Assembly (NCBI RefSeq): GCF_001984195.1
Contig: NZ_MTQN01000005.1
Coordinates: 124,001-188,000 of the forward strand
Direction of reading: 5' to 3'
DNA from: Kribbella sp. ALI-6-A
GTDB lineage: Bacteria > Actinomycetota > Actinomycetes > Propionibacteriales > Kribbellaceae
DNA: 64,000 nt
Part shown: positions 50,174 through 58,735 of the stretch, piece by piece
Position numbering within the stretch: position 1 is the first letter of the stretch
How the letters are laid out: each line of letters begins with the position of its first letter
Translations under genes and position numbers: made by a program
The notes under the pieces: generated by a model
Told to the model about the DNA's origin: nothing
What the model saw: only the letters and a program-made list of their open reading frames with translations
The model's database searches: none

Positions 50174-50530
50174 GCTTGGTGCGGTAGTGATCGAGCCGAA
50201 GCCCGCAAGCACCTCACCGCTGCTCTCGACACCTTTCAACGCCTCGATGCTCACCCGTGGGTGACTCGAACCCACAATGAACTGCGCGCCAGCGGTCTCC
50301 CGGTCGCAACGACTGTTGCCGCCTCCGCGCTCAGTTCCCTCCCCCCTCAGCAACTAGAGATCGCCAAACTCGCAGCCGCCGGTCTTACCAACAAGCAAAT
50401 CGGCGAGCGGCTCTTCCTGTCGCCCCGGACAGTCAGCACCCACCTGTACCAGCTGTTCCCCAAACTGTGGGTCTCCTCGAGGGCAGCGCTTCCCGATGCG
50501 CTGGCAGAACCGCCCGCTGCCGAAAACTAG
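50174..50530 (+). pseudogene. LuxR-family regulator, C-terminal fragment
   Basis: Open frame without start codon from 50174: AEARKHLTAALDTFQRL and HPWVTRTHNELRASG are the end of a LAL-type TPR region, and LPPQQLEIAKLAAAGLTNKQIG ERLFLSPRTVSTHLYQLFPKLWV is a LuxR HTH. The upstream ATPase/TPR part is missing. A GTG at 50261 could give an 89-residue HTH-only protein. Confidence 0.75.
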
Positions 50531-50595
50531 TCCCGGGCCGGCAACGCGGCAAAGGCATGCTGGTCGGTTGCTGTCGTTGGGGAGTCAAGCGGGCG

Positions 50596-51041
50596 ATGTC
50601 CATGCTCACGATGATGCCGACCGCGGACATGGGACCCGGATGGGTGCTGCGGACCAAGACCGGCCGCGACTACAAAATCGTCGTCCGTCACCCCGACGTA
50701 CCGAAGCGAGCACCGTGGATCGGCCTCCCGCTCGAGTTCTGGTCGCCAAATCGGATCAACGTGATGTCGGCCCGGGCTCTGTTTGCCTTCCTCTGCCTGC
50801 ACTTGGTGCTCGCTGGTTAGACCGACGTCGATGGTGCCCACGTTTCGACGTATTGACCGTGAGCGCTTCGCGATCAAAGACGACACCTGGCAGCGGGGAA
50901 TCAAGGAGCTCGAGGCGCTCGGGCTGGTGCGGAGCGAAATGGGCGACGTGGTGGTCGACTGACCTACGTGAACGGAAGGTGTACTACCTCCTCAACTCCG
51001 TCCTCAAGGGCACCGACAGTCCGGTGAAACCGGTGAACTGA
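50596..51041 (+). pseudogene. Frameshifted winged-helix-like actinobacterial protein
   Basis: Three pieces read on in different frames: GPGWVLRTKTGRDYKIVVRH with LEFWSPNRINVMSARALFAF (to 50820), then FAIKDDTWQRGIKELEALGLV (stop at 50962), then RERKVYYLLNSVLKG (to 51041). Together they match a common actinobacterial protein of about 170 residues that ends in a winged-helix-like fold; function unknown. At least two frameshifts, so inactive. Confidence 0.65.
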
Positions 51042-51126
51042 CCTTGTACCGAACCGGAGCCGAGCGAGCTCCTCGGGCGTTGTGCTGTGGCCCCTCGTCG
51101 GTCAGACGCCCACTGGGTGCTCGCGC

Positions 51127-51186
51127 CAGCAGTGGTTGTCCAGTTGCCTGTGGTCGAGCGGAGCGAGTCTGGACAACCACCTGCTG
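51127..51186. repeat. Imperfect 17/18-bp inverted repeat in a gene-free stretch
   Basis: CAGCAGTGGTTGTCCAG (51127-51143) pairs with CTGGACAACCACCTGCTG (51169-51186), one bulged base, 25-nt loop. It lies in 51042-51554, about 510 bp with no gene I can support. It may be a strong terminator, cruciform or the relic of a mobile-element end. Confidence 0.65.
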
Positions 51187-51554
51187 CTGTGTGGAGCTTG
51201 CCCGCCTGATCGATGAGAGACCACCCATCGACTTCGTCTCCGAGAGAGGACTGGGGGTGGAGCCCTTCGGTGGTCGCGGGAGGAAGTCGAACACCGCGGT
51301 TCGAACTGGGAACGAAGCATCATCTGCAGTTGCTCGAGCTGAAGCAGTAGGTGCTGCGCTCGTCGTGGTCGGCCGGATCGGACCGGTCAACGTTGGCCTG
51401 CCGGGAGGCAACGTTTCACGTAGGCATCGACTCCATACAGGAGTAGGAGGATCAAGTTCTCGCACACGATCAAGAGGAAAGCTGCATGCTCCGGAGCGGA
51501 CTCGGTGGCCAAGTGGACTCTTGGCGGTGTCCGCCGAACCAGGAAGGGTGATGC

Positions 51555-52247
51555 ATGGGACTGTCGGAATTGCTGCGCGTAATGGACGAGCTGGCGGCCG
51601 GGCTGCGGTTGCCGATGGACCTGGACGAGACCCTGTGGATGATCACCGTCGGAGCGGTCGAGGCGGTGCCGGGAATCGACCACGCGAGCATTTCGATCAC
51701 TGGCAAGGACGGGCTGATTCAGACGCTGGCCCCGACCGACATGGTGGCGGTGCGAGCCGCCGAGCTGCAGTACGAGCTGAGTGAAGGGCCGTGCCTGGAT
51801 GCCGTGCTGGACGAGCCGGTGGTGCAAGTCGATGACCTCGCCAGTGATTCGCGCTGGCCGGTGTACGGCCCGAAGGCGGCAAAGGAACTTGGGATCGGGG
51901 CCCAGTTGGCTTTCCAGTTCCGGGCGGAGCCGCAGCACGTGCTGGGCGGGGTCAACCTGTATTGCGGTCAGGCCGGCCAGATCACTGTCGAAACGCGTCA
52001 AATGGGGTCGCTGTTCGCCAACATGGCCGCGGTGGCGCTCGGCTGGAGCCGCCACGAAGAAGACCTGAACCAGGCACTCGCCAGCCGGTCCATGATCGGG
52101 CAGGCAGTCGGGATCGTGGTCGAGCGCTATCGACTCGATTCCGACCGTGCGTTCGCCTTCCTGGCGCGGACCTCTCAGGCCAGCAACATCAAGCTGCGCG
52201 ATGTCGCCGCTGCCATCGTCGCCGATGCCGACAGCAAAGCCCGATGA
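51555..52247 (+). CDS. GAF-ANTAR domain regulator
   Basis: 230 residues. GAF sensor domain (LDETLWMITVGAVEAVPGIDHASISITGKDG ... EGPCLDAVLDEPVVQVDDLASDSRWP) and C-terminal ANTAR (LASRSMIGQAVGIVVERYRLDSDRAFAFLARTSQASNIKLRDVAAAIV). ANTAR domains bind two-hairpin RNA motifs and act as antiterminators, here controlled by GAF ligand binding. GAAGG precedes the ATG. No nearby dual-hairpin RNA is recognised. Stands alone. Confidence 0.9.
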   Translation: MGLSELLRVMDELAAGLRLPMDLDETLWMITVGAVEAVPGIDHASISITGKDGLIQTLAPTDMVAVRAAELQYELSEGPCLDAVLDEPVVQVDDLASDSRWPVYGPKAAKELGIGAQLAFQFRAEPQHVLGGVNLYCGQAGQITVETRQMGSLFANMAAVALGWSRHEEDLNQALASRSMIGQAVGIVVERYRLDSDRAFAFLARTSQASNIKLRDVAAAIVADADSKAR

Positions 52248-52357
52248 CGCAGTCGCTCCACCAGCGGCAAGCTACTGAGACACCGGCGGGCGGTTTGCAT
52301 CCCGATGCGCGGGCACTGCGCCTGTGTGGCCGGGTGGCAGCGCAGTCATGCCGCGTG

Positions 52358-52885
52358 TCACCCCAAGAATTCGACGTAGCGCTCCGACCTGGTGCATTCG
52401 GACGACCCGAAACTGATCGGCGCATTGTCGAAATCGCAGTCCAACGTGCGAAGGCGAGCATGGTTCTCCGGCCACTGGAAGTCACATCGCGCCCACGTCC
52501 CGAAACCGTGCCCGTTCCTGCAGACATAGATGTTGGCGGCAGTGAAGCCGATCTGCCCGAGTGCTGATCTGCCGTCGCTGTCAGTGTCCCGCACGAAGAC
52601 CACGTCTCCATCCCGCTTGATGCATACTGCAGCGTTCGGATGACTGCCGTCGTTGTTGTCCCACAGACAAAGATCAGTGCGTGCGCGAACTTGGTCAGCA
52701 GTGAGGTCGACCTGTTGACCGGTTCCGCAGTGAAGCCAGTCGTATGAGCAATCATCGAAGTAGCTGCCCGCATCAGCGTGAGCGCGGGGAAGATGCGCTG
52801 CCCCAGGAACGACGATCAGCCCGAACCCGAGTACAACACTCGCCGTCGCGGCGGCAACAGCGCGACGTATGCCCTTGCGCAACAT
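52358..52885 (-). CDS. Secreted Cys-rich protein
   Basis: 175 residues. Signal peptide (RRAVAAATASVVLGFGLIVVPGAAHLPRAHA), then a mature part with eight Cys: DDCSYDWLHCG, TDLCLWDNND, AAVCIKRDGD, IYVCRNGHG, WARCDFQWPE, TLDCDFDN, SSECTRSERY. An even Cys number and C-x-W pattern suggest four disulfides. Reminiscent of peptidase-inhibitor I36-type proteins, but not a sure match. GGAGG sits ideally before ATG 52885. Likely exported by Sec; the Arg-rich start (LRKGIRRA) could also suit Tat. Confidence 0.8.
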   Translation of the reverse strand: MLRKGIRRAVAAATASVVLGFGLIVVPGAAHLPRAHADAGSYFDDCSYDWLHCGTGQQVDLTADQVRARTDLCLWDNNDGSHPNAAVCIKRDGDVVFVRDTDSDGRSALGQIGFTAANIYVCRNGHGFGTWARCDFQWPENHARLRTLDCDFDNAPISFGSSECTRSERYVEFLG

Positions 52886-52989
52886 TCTCGAACCTCCTCG
52901 TCGAGGCGTGATGGTGCGACAGTGAAGCACACAGGGCCGGGTGGTGTGAACGGCCCGAGCCCGGTTGGACACCTGCGTCCGGGGTGTCC

Positions 52990-53095
52990 GATCAGTCACG
53001 GGCCCGGCGTGGGGATTCGGGACGGCTGAAGCCTTCCCGATCGTGTCCATCAGTTCGCCGAACAGCTCAGACCATCGCTGAGCATCTTGTCTGTA
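52990..53095 (-). mobile_element. IS701-type transposase N-terminal relic
   Basis: Minus strand: QDAQRWSELFGELMDTIG, then after a frameshift GFSRPESPRRARD. This is the beginning of IS701-family transposases (W-x-x-x-x-x-x-L-x-x-x-I-x-x-R-F-x-R-x-E-P-R-R-R-A-R). No other part remains; terminal repeats are not found. The rest of 52886-53288 has nothing I recognise. Confidence 0.45.
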
Positions 53096-53242
53096 GGCGG
53101 CAGCGATCGCCGCGTCTTTTGAGGTCCACACAACCGCTGAGACTCGACGGTGGCTGCGCGCCGTCCACTTACAAAACCACACCAGCACAGCAGACCAGAA
53201 CGGATCTCCTGCTGGAGCGCTAGGTTTCGCGGCGGCGAAAGG

Positions 53243-53279
53243 CCCGCGCCCGCCCGCTCCGTACAGGAAAGGGCGCGGG
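53243..53279 (-). terminator. Hairpin after the EthD gene
   Basis: CCCGCGCCC (53243-53251) pairs with GGGCGCGGG (53271-53279), 19-nt loop, 10 bp past the stop of the minus-strand gene. Confidence 0.55.
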
Positions 53280-53288
53280 AGTGATCTC

Positions 53289-53624
53289 TCAGATGATGAC
53301 GCGTTCCTCGGTGACCATGACGGAGATGTCGGCATGGACGAAGAAGGTCGACTCGTCGGGCTGGACCAGCGTGCGGTAGTTCTCCGAGGTGAAGAAGGCG
53401 TCGTGGTCGGCCCAGGAGTCGAACCAGATCTCCACCACGGAGTCCCAGCCGGGCGCTGGGTACTGCTCGGCGGGGACGGGGTGCGAGACGGTGTAGCGCC
53501 TGACGTACTTCGCCGCCTCGGGGATGGACTTGAACAGCGGCGCGTGGCTCTCGCGGTGGTACTTGACGAACTCTTCGAATGTCAGGTGCTCGGCGCGCTT
53601 GACCAGGTACACGAACTTGATCAT
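53289..53624 (-). CDS. EthD domain protein
   Basis: 111 residues. EthD-type dimeric ferredoxin-like fold: FVYLVKRAEHLTFEEFVKYHRESHAPLFKSIPEAAKYVRRYTVSH with the conserved His-x-x-x-H-A pattern, and a Trp-rich WDSVVEIWFDSWADHDAFF. Members act in degradation of ethers or in polyketide tailoring. GGAG precedes ATG 53624. Divergent from a MerR gene, with a MerR-type promoter between. Confidence 0.85.
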   Translation of the reverse strand: MIKFVYLVKRAEHLTFEEFVKYHRESHAPLFKSIPEAAKYVRRYTVSHPVPAEQYPAPGWDSVVEIWFDSWADHDAFFTSENYRTLVQPDESTFFVHADISVMVTEERVII

Positions 53625-53657
53625 TGACCCACTCCTATCGGATGTCCGGTGGGAGAT

Positions 53658-53689
53658 ACCGTAGAAGTTGACATTGATGTCAAAGGCAA
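53658..53689 (-). promoter_or_regulatory. MerR-type promoter of the EthD gene
   Basis: Read on the minus strand: -35 TTGCCT, a 20-bp spacer, -10 TACGGT (ACCGTA at 53658-53663 on the plus strand). The spacer holds TGACATCAATGTCA, a perfect 6-bp inverted repeat, 1 nt after the -35 and 5 nt before the -10. A spacer longer than 17-18 bp with the palindrome inside is the classic MerR arrangement. A second promoter of the same build stands at 54601-54632. Confidence 0.78.
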
Positions 53690-53727
53690 GCGTCGTGACG
53701 CGGCGCACACGAGCGGCGGAGGCTGCG

Positions 53728-54114
53728 ATGCGCATCGGTGAACTGGCTGCCCGGACCGGTGTCAGCACCCGGTCGCTACGCTATTACGAGCAGCAGGGTC
53801 TGCTGGTGAGCGAGCGCTCCGCGACCGGTCAGCGCCACTACGAGGAGAGCCATATCGATCGGGTGCGCACAATTCAGGCGTACCTGACCGCCGGGGTGCC
53901 GAGCCGCGCGATTGCCGAGATGGTGCCCTGCATGAACACTCCGAGCCTGCGCGAGGCCCGGCGCGCCGCCGAGGTGATGGACCGCGAACGACAGCGGCTG
54001 TCGGAGTCCATCGACGATCTGACCATCGCCCGTACGGTGCTGGACGCACTGATCGAGGTCAACCAGCGGTTCCTGCGCGAGCAAGACCCGGGCCGGCGCG
54101 ACCCGGCCCACTGA
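53728..54114 (+). CDS. MerR family regulator
   Basis: 128 residues. MRIGELAARTGVSTRSLRYYEQQGLL is the MerR HTH with its wing, followed by the dimerisation helix (EARRAAEVMDRERQRLSESIDDLTIARTVLDALI). No Cys cluster for metals, so an organic or redox ligand is likely. GGAGG precedes ATG 53728; the frame extends upstream but without the family start. Divergent from the EthD gene. Both this and the next MerR start R-I-G-E-L-A. Confidence 0.9.
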   Translation: MRIGELAARTGVSTRSLRYYEQQGLLVSERSATGQRHYEESHIDRVRTIQAYLTAGVPSRAIAEMVPCMNTPSLREARRAAEVMDRERQRLSESIDDLTIARTVLDALIEVNQRFLREQDPGRRDPAH

Positions 54115-54207
54115 ACAGGGGCAACGTCGCCATCAGCTATGAGCGAGTCGCCGACCGTGCACGGCGGCATGAACGCCTGAGGCAGCGGGGGACCACCTGC
54201 TCCGACG

Positions 54208-54561
54208 TCAGGCCGCCAGGAGCCTGAGGCGCGTTTCCACGACCACCTCATCGAGCCTCTCGAGGGTGGCGGCGAGCTCTGCGGCCTGCGCCCGCAGCCG
54301 AGTCCGCTCCTCCTCCAGGCGCGCGACCATGGCCGGGGTCGTCGTCCCGGTGTCGACGCAGGGCAGGATCCCCGCGACGTGTCGGGCGGGAACGCCGGCG
54401 GCGAACAGCACCTGAATGATCCGGACCCGTTCGACCGCGTCGTCGTCGTACTCCCGGTGACCCCCACTGGTGCGCGTCTCCCGCAGCAGTGACTGCTCGC
54501 CGTACCAGCGCAGCGACCTCGGGCTCACCCCGGTCAGCCGGGCCAGTTCGCCGATCCGCAC
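54208..54561 (-). CDS. MerR family regulator
   Basis: 117 residues, GTG start with GGAGGT in front. RIGELARLTGVSPRSLRWYGEQSLLRETRTSGGHREYDDDAVERVRIIQVLFAAGVP, then a coiled dimer helix (LEEERTRLRAQAAELAATLERLDEVV). The first 60 residues resemble the MerR at 53728, so the two are related. Convergent with that MerR and divergent from the SDR gene it should activate. Confidence 0.9.
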   Translation of the reverse strand: MRIGELARLTGVSPRSLRWYGEQSLLRETRTSGGHREYDDDAVERVRIIQVLFAAGVPARHVAGILPCVDTGTTTPAMVARLEEERTRLRAQAAELAATLERLDEVVVETRLRLLAA

Positions 54562-54600
54562 GATTTGGCACCTCCGTGACACACGTCTCACGACAACGAC

Positions 54601-54632
54601 TTGAACCTGACATGCATGTCAGATCTTACGGT
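54601..54632 (+). promoter_or_regulatory. MerR-type promoter of the SDR gene
   Basis: -35 TTGAAC (54601-54606), 20-bp spacer, -10 TACGGT (54627-54632), then 6 nt to the ATG. The spacer carries TGACATGCATGTCA (54608-54621), again 1 nt after the -35 and 5 nt before the -10, the same geometry as the EthD promoter. Both share the consensus TGACAT-N2-ATGTCA. Confidence 0.82.
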
Positions 54633-54638
54633 CGCGTC

Positions 54639-55331
54639 ATGAGAATCGAAAACTCCACTGCACTGGTCACCGGGGCCAATCGAGGGCTGGGTCGCGAATT
54701 CACCCGCCAGCTGCTGGTTCGCGGCGCCCGCCGGGTCTATGCCACCGCCCGCGACCCGCGCTCGATCGACGTCGACGGAGCCGTGCGGCTCGAACTGGAC
54801 GTCACGGATGCCGCCAGCGTGGACGCTGCAGTCCGTGCGGCTCCCGACGTCGACCTGCTGGTCAACAACGCAGGCATCGCCACCCTGCAGCCTGTGCTCG
54901 CCGGAGACCTCGACACCATCCGGCGGGACGTCGAGACCAACGTCTTCGGCACCCTCCAGGTGACCCGCGGATTCGCCCCCACGCTCGGCCGCAACGGTGG
55001 CGGTGCCATCGTCACGGTGCTGTCAGCCGCCTCCTGGTACGCCGTACCCGGCAACGCCGCCTACTCGGTGAGCAAGGCCGCCGCCTGGAACCTGAACAAC
55101 GCCTTCCGTGTCGAGCTCGCCGAGCAGCACACCCAGGTCCTGGGCGCCCACGTCGGCCTGGTCGACACCGACATGAGCGCGGGGTGGGACTTCCCCAAGA
55201 TCAGCGCTGAGGAGTTCGTGACCACCGTGCTGGACGGGCTGGCCGCCGGCGAGATCGAGGTCGTTGCCGATGACTTTGCGCGGCGCGCCAAGGCATCGCT
55301 GTCCGGCCCCCCGACGACCTTGAGCCTTTGA
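54639..55331 (+). CDS. Short-chain dehydrogenase/reductase
   Basis: 230 residues. TALVTGANRGLGREFTRQLLVRGARRVYATARD, DLLVNNAGIATL, Ser in VTVLSAASWYAV, Tyr-x-x-x-Lys in AAYSVSKAAAWNL. C-terminus GEIEVVADDFARRAKASLSGPPTTLSL. It is a paralogue of the SDR at 48211, which pairs with a TetR instead of a MerR. Leaderless start behind the MerR-type promoter. Substrate unknown. Confidence 0.9.
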   Translation: MRIENSTALVTGANRGLGREFTRQLLVRGARRVYATARDPRSIDVDGAVRLELDVTDAASVDAAVRAAPDVDLLVNNAGIATLQPVLAGDLDTIRRDVETNVFGTLQVTRGFAPTLGRNGGGAIVTVLSAASWYAVPGNAAYSVSKAAAWNLNNAFRVELAEQHTQVLGAHVGLVDTDMSAGWDFPKISAEEFVTTVLDGLAAGEIEVVADDFARRAKASLSGPPTTLSL

Positions 55332-55450
55332 AAGGCCTGACTGATGCTGCGCTTGGTTTCCCGCCGCCTCGCCACGCTGGCCTGCGAGGTCCGGCGACGG
55401 CTGTACGCGTACTTTCGATGCGGCCGACGCTCGGCATGCCGGCCCGCCGT

Positions 55451-56518
55451 TCAGTCGAGTGGGGCGTAATCGATGTAACCGCGGTCGCCGCCGCCGAAGA
55501 AGGTGGCTCGGTCAGCCTGAGCGAGTGGAGCTCCGGTGGCAAGGCGGTGTGGCAGGTCGGGATTGGCGATGAAGTTGGCGCCGAAGGCGAGCAGATCGGT
55601 GATGTCGTCCTCGATGAGCCACAGGTCCGCTGGACCGGTGGGCGTCGATCCGGTGTCGGGGTTGAGGATCAAGGTGTTGGGCCACGCCGCACGGATTCGG
55701 CGAGTCAGGTCGCGTCCGGCCCGTTCTGCGAAGTGCAGATAGGCGAGGTCGAGAGCCGCCAGTTCGCGCACCAAGGGCAAGTATGTGGCGTCGTGGTCAG
55801 GGTCGTCGTTGATGTCGTTGACGACGGCTCCGGGTGAGATGCGGATGCCGACCTTGTCGGCGCCGATGGCTTGGCTTGTTGCCCGGGCGACCTCGACGGC
55901 GAACCGGATCCTGCCGTCCACTCCGCCGCCCCATCGATCCGCACGCTTGTTGGTGTGTGTGGAAAGGAATTGGTGGATGAGGTATCCGTTGGCGCCGTGC
56001 AACTCGACGCCGTCGAATCCGGCTGTGATGGCGTTGCGGGCGGCCGAGGCGTAGTCCTCGATGGTGGACAGGATCTCGTCCTCGGTGAGCTCCCTCGGGA
56101 CGACGAAGTCCTGCAAGCCTGTGTGGGTGAAGACTTGCCCTTTGGCCTGCACGGGCGATGGGCCGACCGGGACGAGACCGTCCGGCAGTAGGTCGGGATG
56201 CCCGATGCGGCCGCTGTGCATGAGTTGCGCGAAGATCACGCCGTCGTTGGCGTGCACCGCGTCGGTGACAGTGCGCCAGGCGTCCACCTGCGCCGGCGAG
56301 TGCAGACCGGGCACGTCGGTGTAGCCCTGCCCCTGCGCCGACGGGTGGGTGCCCTCGGTGATGATCAGACCGGCGCCGGCTCGCTGCGCGTAATAGGACG
56401 CCATCGACGGGGTCGGCGTGGCACCGGGGGCACGACTCCTGGTCATCGGGGCCATGACGACACGGTTCTTCAGCTTCTTTCCGGCAAGCTCATACGGCTG
56501 AAATGCTCTGGTGGACAT
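55451..56518 (-). CDS. Old yellow enzyme family ene-reductase (FMN)
   Basis: 355 residues. FMN-binding TIM barrel: KNRVVMAPMTRSRA, AGLIITEGTHPSAQGQGY, FAQLMHSGRIGHPDL, the substrate His/Asn and motif FDGVELHGANGYLIHQFLSTHTNKRADRWGG, and GANFIANPDLPHRL. Reduces activated C=C bonds with NAD(P)H. AAGGAA precedes ATG 56518. Lies between the SDR and the NmrA-like gene, without its own regulator on this side. The 209-bp gap up to 56727 shows nothing recognisable. Confidence 0.93.
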   Translation of the reverse strand: MSTRAFQPYELAGKKLKNRVVMAPMTRSRAPGATPTPSMASYYAQRAGAGLIITEGTHPSAQGQGYTDVPGLHSPAQVDAWRTVTDAVHANDGVIFAQLMHSGRIGHPDLLPDGLVPVGPSPVQAKGQVFTHTGLQDFVVPRELTEDEILSTIEDYASAARNAITAGFDGVELHGANGYLIHQFLSTHTNKRADRWGGGVDGRIRFAVEVARATSQAIGADKVGIRISPGAVVNDINDDPDHDATYLPLVRELAALDLAYLHFAERAGRDLTRRIRAAWPNTLILNPDTGSTPTGPADLWLIEDDITDLLAFGANFIANPDLPHRLATGAPLAQADRATFFGGGDRGYIDYAPLD

Positions 56519-56727
56519 CACAGTTCCTTTGACGAAGTCACTAGGGATGGTTATTTCTGGCCCGGCGATCGAGGGCCCGGGCAGCTGCTCAGGCGGAGTC
56601 GCGCCAGGGCGGACAGCGGGCTGCGGTCCCCGCCATGGATGCCGCGCGCGCGGCGCCGGCAGCCGGGAATTTCGGCCGGTACCGGTCTGGCGACGACGGT
56701 GGGCCTACAAGCCACGCGGCCAACCAC

Positions 56728-57711
56728 TCAGATGGTGCCGCGCTGTTGGGGGCCGAGGCGGCGGGAGAGCCGGTCGGTGATGTTTCCGGTCGCACCGACG
56801 GCGTCGGTCACCATCTCTCGGAGGACTGTGTCCAGTGGCGTCGGCTTCACGCCGAGGATCGCCTCGGTGCGGCTGGAGTCGATCACATGCGGGTTCTCGT
56901 TGCTGTACATCATTTCCATGAGTTCGCCGAACACCGGTTGCTGTCGAGCCAGCGCGGCCAGTTCGTCGCGATCGATGCGGTGCAGCTTGGGCGTGGGCGC
57001 TCCGGCCATCTCGGCGAGCCGCTCGCTCAGTGCCCGCACGGAAAGAGACGACGTGACCGGCACGTGCCAGGGTCGGCCCCACGCGTCGTCGTTGCGACTC
57101 GCGGCCACGAGCGTCCGGGCGATGTCTTCCGTGTAGTTCCAGCTGTGCGGTACGTCGAGGTCTCCCGGGTAGGACGCCACCTCGCCGGCCAGGAGGGGAC
57201 CGAGGACGAATGCGCCGTAGGGACCCACGGGGCCCGCGCCGAGGAAACCTGTGGCCCGCACTTCGGTGACCCGCGCGCGGCCCGCTTCGTGAGCGGCCAG
57301 CGCGTCGAGCCACATCTGCGCTCGGACACGGCCTTTGACCGTGGTGGCGGCCATCGGCAGGTCCTCGGTCATCGGTCCGTCGACCGGACCGTAGCCGTAC
57401 GTGTTGCCCAGCATCACGTAGGCCGCACCGGTCCGCTCGACCGCGGTCAGTAGCGCCGCGGACATCGGTGGCACGTCGACAGCCCAGCGGTCCAACGCGG
57501 GAATGGCGCAGTTGACCAGCACGCGTGCGCCCTCGGCGAGCTCGGTGAGCCGGTCGGCATCGGTGATGTCGGCGGCCACGGTCTCCACCAGCGGGTGGTC
57601 AGCGCCGCGGCCACTGCGGGTGATCTGGCGGACGCGCTCGCCGCTCTCGGCGAACTGGCGGGCGGTGGGTAGGCCGGCTGCGCCGGCTCCGGTGACAACG
57701 ACGAAGGACAT
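56728..57711 (-). CDS. NmrA-like/NAD-dependent epimerase-dehydratase
   Basis: 327 residues. Rossmann start MSFVVVTGAGAAGLPTARQFAESGERVRQITRSGRG with TGAGAAG dinucleotide loop; LNVLVNCAIPALDRWAVD-like middle; YGYGPVDGPMTEDLPMA and HSWNYTEDIARTLVAASRN are the extended-SDR blocks. No YxxxK is certain, so it may be a redox sensor or a reductase. ATG 57711 is the first start that fits the fold. Divergent from a GlxA-type regulator, the likely controller. Confidence 0.82.
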   Translation of the reverse strand: MSFVVVTGAGAAGLPTARQFAESGERVRQITRSGRGADHPLVETVAADITDADRLTELAEGARVLVNCAIPALDRWAVDVPPMSAALLTAVERTGAAYVMLGNTYGYGPVDGPMTEDLPMAATTVKGRVRAQMWLDALAAHEAGRARVTEVRATGFLGAGPVGPYGAFVLGPLLAGEVASYPGDLDVPHSWNYTEDIARTLVAASRNDDAWGRPWHVPVTSSLSVRALSERLAEMAGAPTPKLHRIDRDELAALARQQPVFGELMEMMYSNENPHVIDSSRTEAILGVKPTPLDTVLREMVTDAVGATGNITDRLSRRLGPQQRGTI

Positions 57712-57781
57712 GTCTCGAGCCTGCCGAGCTGCACCGCTGTACAGTAGTGGCCCGAGTGCCATACATCCGGAGGTTCTGGCC

Positions 57782-58735
57782 ATGCACCGCGTCGTCGTCA
57801 TTGCCGTTCCACCGGTCAATACTTTCGATTTGTCCATCCCTGAGCTGATCTTCCGCGGGGTGGAGATTGATGGACGGCCTGCGTACGACGTCCGGGTCTG
57901 CACGGCTGAGCCGGGGTTCCTGCCGTCCGATGGCGCTTTCGACTTGTTCGTCCGGCACGGCCTGGAGGCAGTCGACGAGGCCGACACGGTGATGGTGACC
58001 GGCGGGGCCGGTCGCGACGACGTCCCGTTGGCGGTCCTCGAGGCGCTGCGCTCAGCGGCCGCGGCGGGCAGGCGTCTCGCGTCGATCTGCACCGGCGCTT
58101 TCGTGCTGGCGGCCGCCGGTCTGCTCGAGGGCCGGCGCGCCACAACGTTCTGGGTGAAGTCGGACATATTTCGCCGGCGCTACCCGGCCGTCACGCTCGA
58201 ACCGGACGTGCTGTTCGTCGAGGACGGCCCCGTGTTCACCTCGGCCGGGCTGGCGGCCGGCATCGACCTCTGCCTGCACATGGTCCGCTCCGACCACGGC
58301 GCCGCGGCGGCCAACGCGGTGGCCCGGCTGGCCGTTGTGGCACCTGTGCGCCCGGGTGGTCAGGCGCAGTTCATCGAGACACCATTGCCCGCCGAGACCG
58401 GCGTCTCCCTTGCCGCCACCCGAGCCTGGGCGCTGCAGAGGCTCGATCAGCCACTCACGCTGACCGACCTGGCCCGGCACGCCAACAACAGCGTACGGAC
58501 GCTGACGCGCCGATTCCGCGCCGAAACCGGCCTCAGTCCTCTGCAATGGCTGCTGCATCAGCGCATCAACCGGGCACGCGAACTTCTGGAGTCCACCAAC
58601 CTGCCGATGGACCTCGTCGCCGCTCGTAGCGGACTGGGCAGCGCCGACTCGATGCGCCAGCACCTGACCCGGCGGGTCGGGCTGACGCCGACGGCGTACC
58701 GGCGATCCTTCACCCGTCTGCCGGAACACCGGTAG
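57782..58735 (+). CDS. GlxA family transcriptional regulator (DJ-1/PfpI + AraC HTH)
   Basis: 317 residues. Sensor domain of the DJ-1/PfpI fold with the Cys elbow in LASICTGAFVLAAAGLLEGRRATTFW, and two AraC HTHs: LTLTDLARHANNSVRTLTRRFRAETGLSPLQWLLHQRINRARELLE and MDLVAARSGLGSADSMRQHLTRRVGLTPTAYRRSF. GGAGG stands 8 nt before ATG 57782. Divergent from the NmrA-like gene (70 bp). Ligand unknown. Confidence 0.9.
   Translation: MHRVVVIAVPPVNTFDLSIPELIFRGVEIDGRPAYDVRVCTAEPGFLPSDGAFDLFVRHGLEAVDEADTVMVTGGAGRDDVPLAVLEALRSAAAAGRRLASICTGAFVLAAAGLLEGRRATTFWVKSDIFRRRYPAVTLEPDVLFVEDGPVFTSAGLAAGIDLCLHMVRSDHGAAAANAVARLAVVAPVRPGGQAQFIETPLPAETGVSLAATRAWALQRLDQPLTLTDLARHANNSVRTLTRRFRAETGLSPLQWLLHQRINRARELLESTNLPMDLVAARSGLGSADSMRQHLTRRVGLTPTAYRRSFTRLPEHR

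Noticed and set aside
53668-53727. Longer start for the MerR gene (ATG 53668)
   Set aside because: It lies inside the MerR operator and adds residues without similarity; ATG 53728 has GGAGG.
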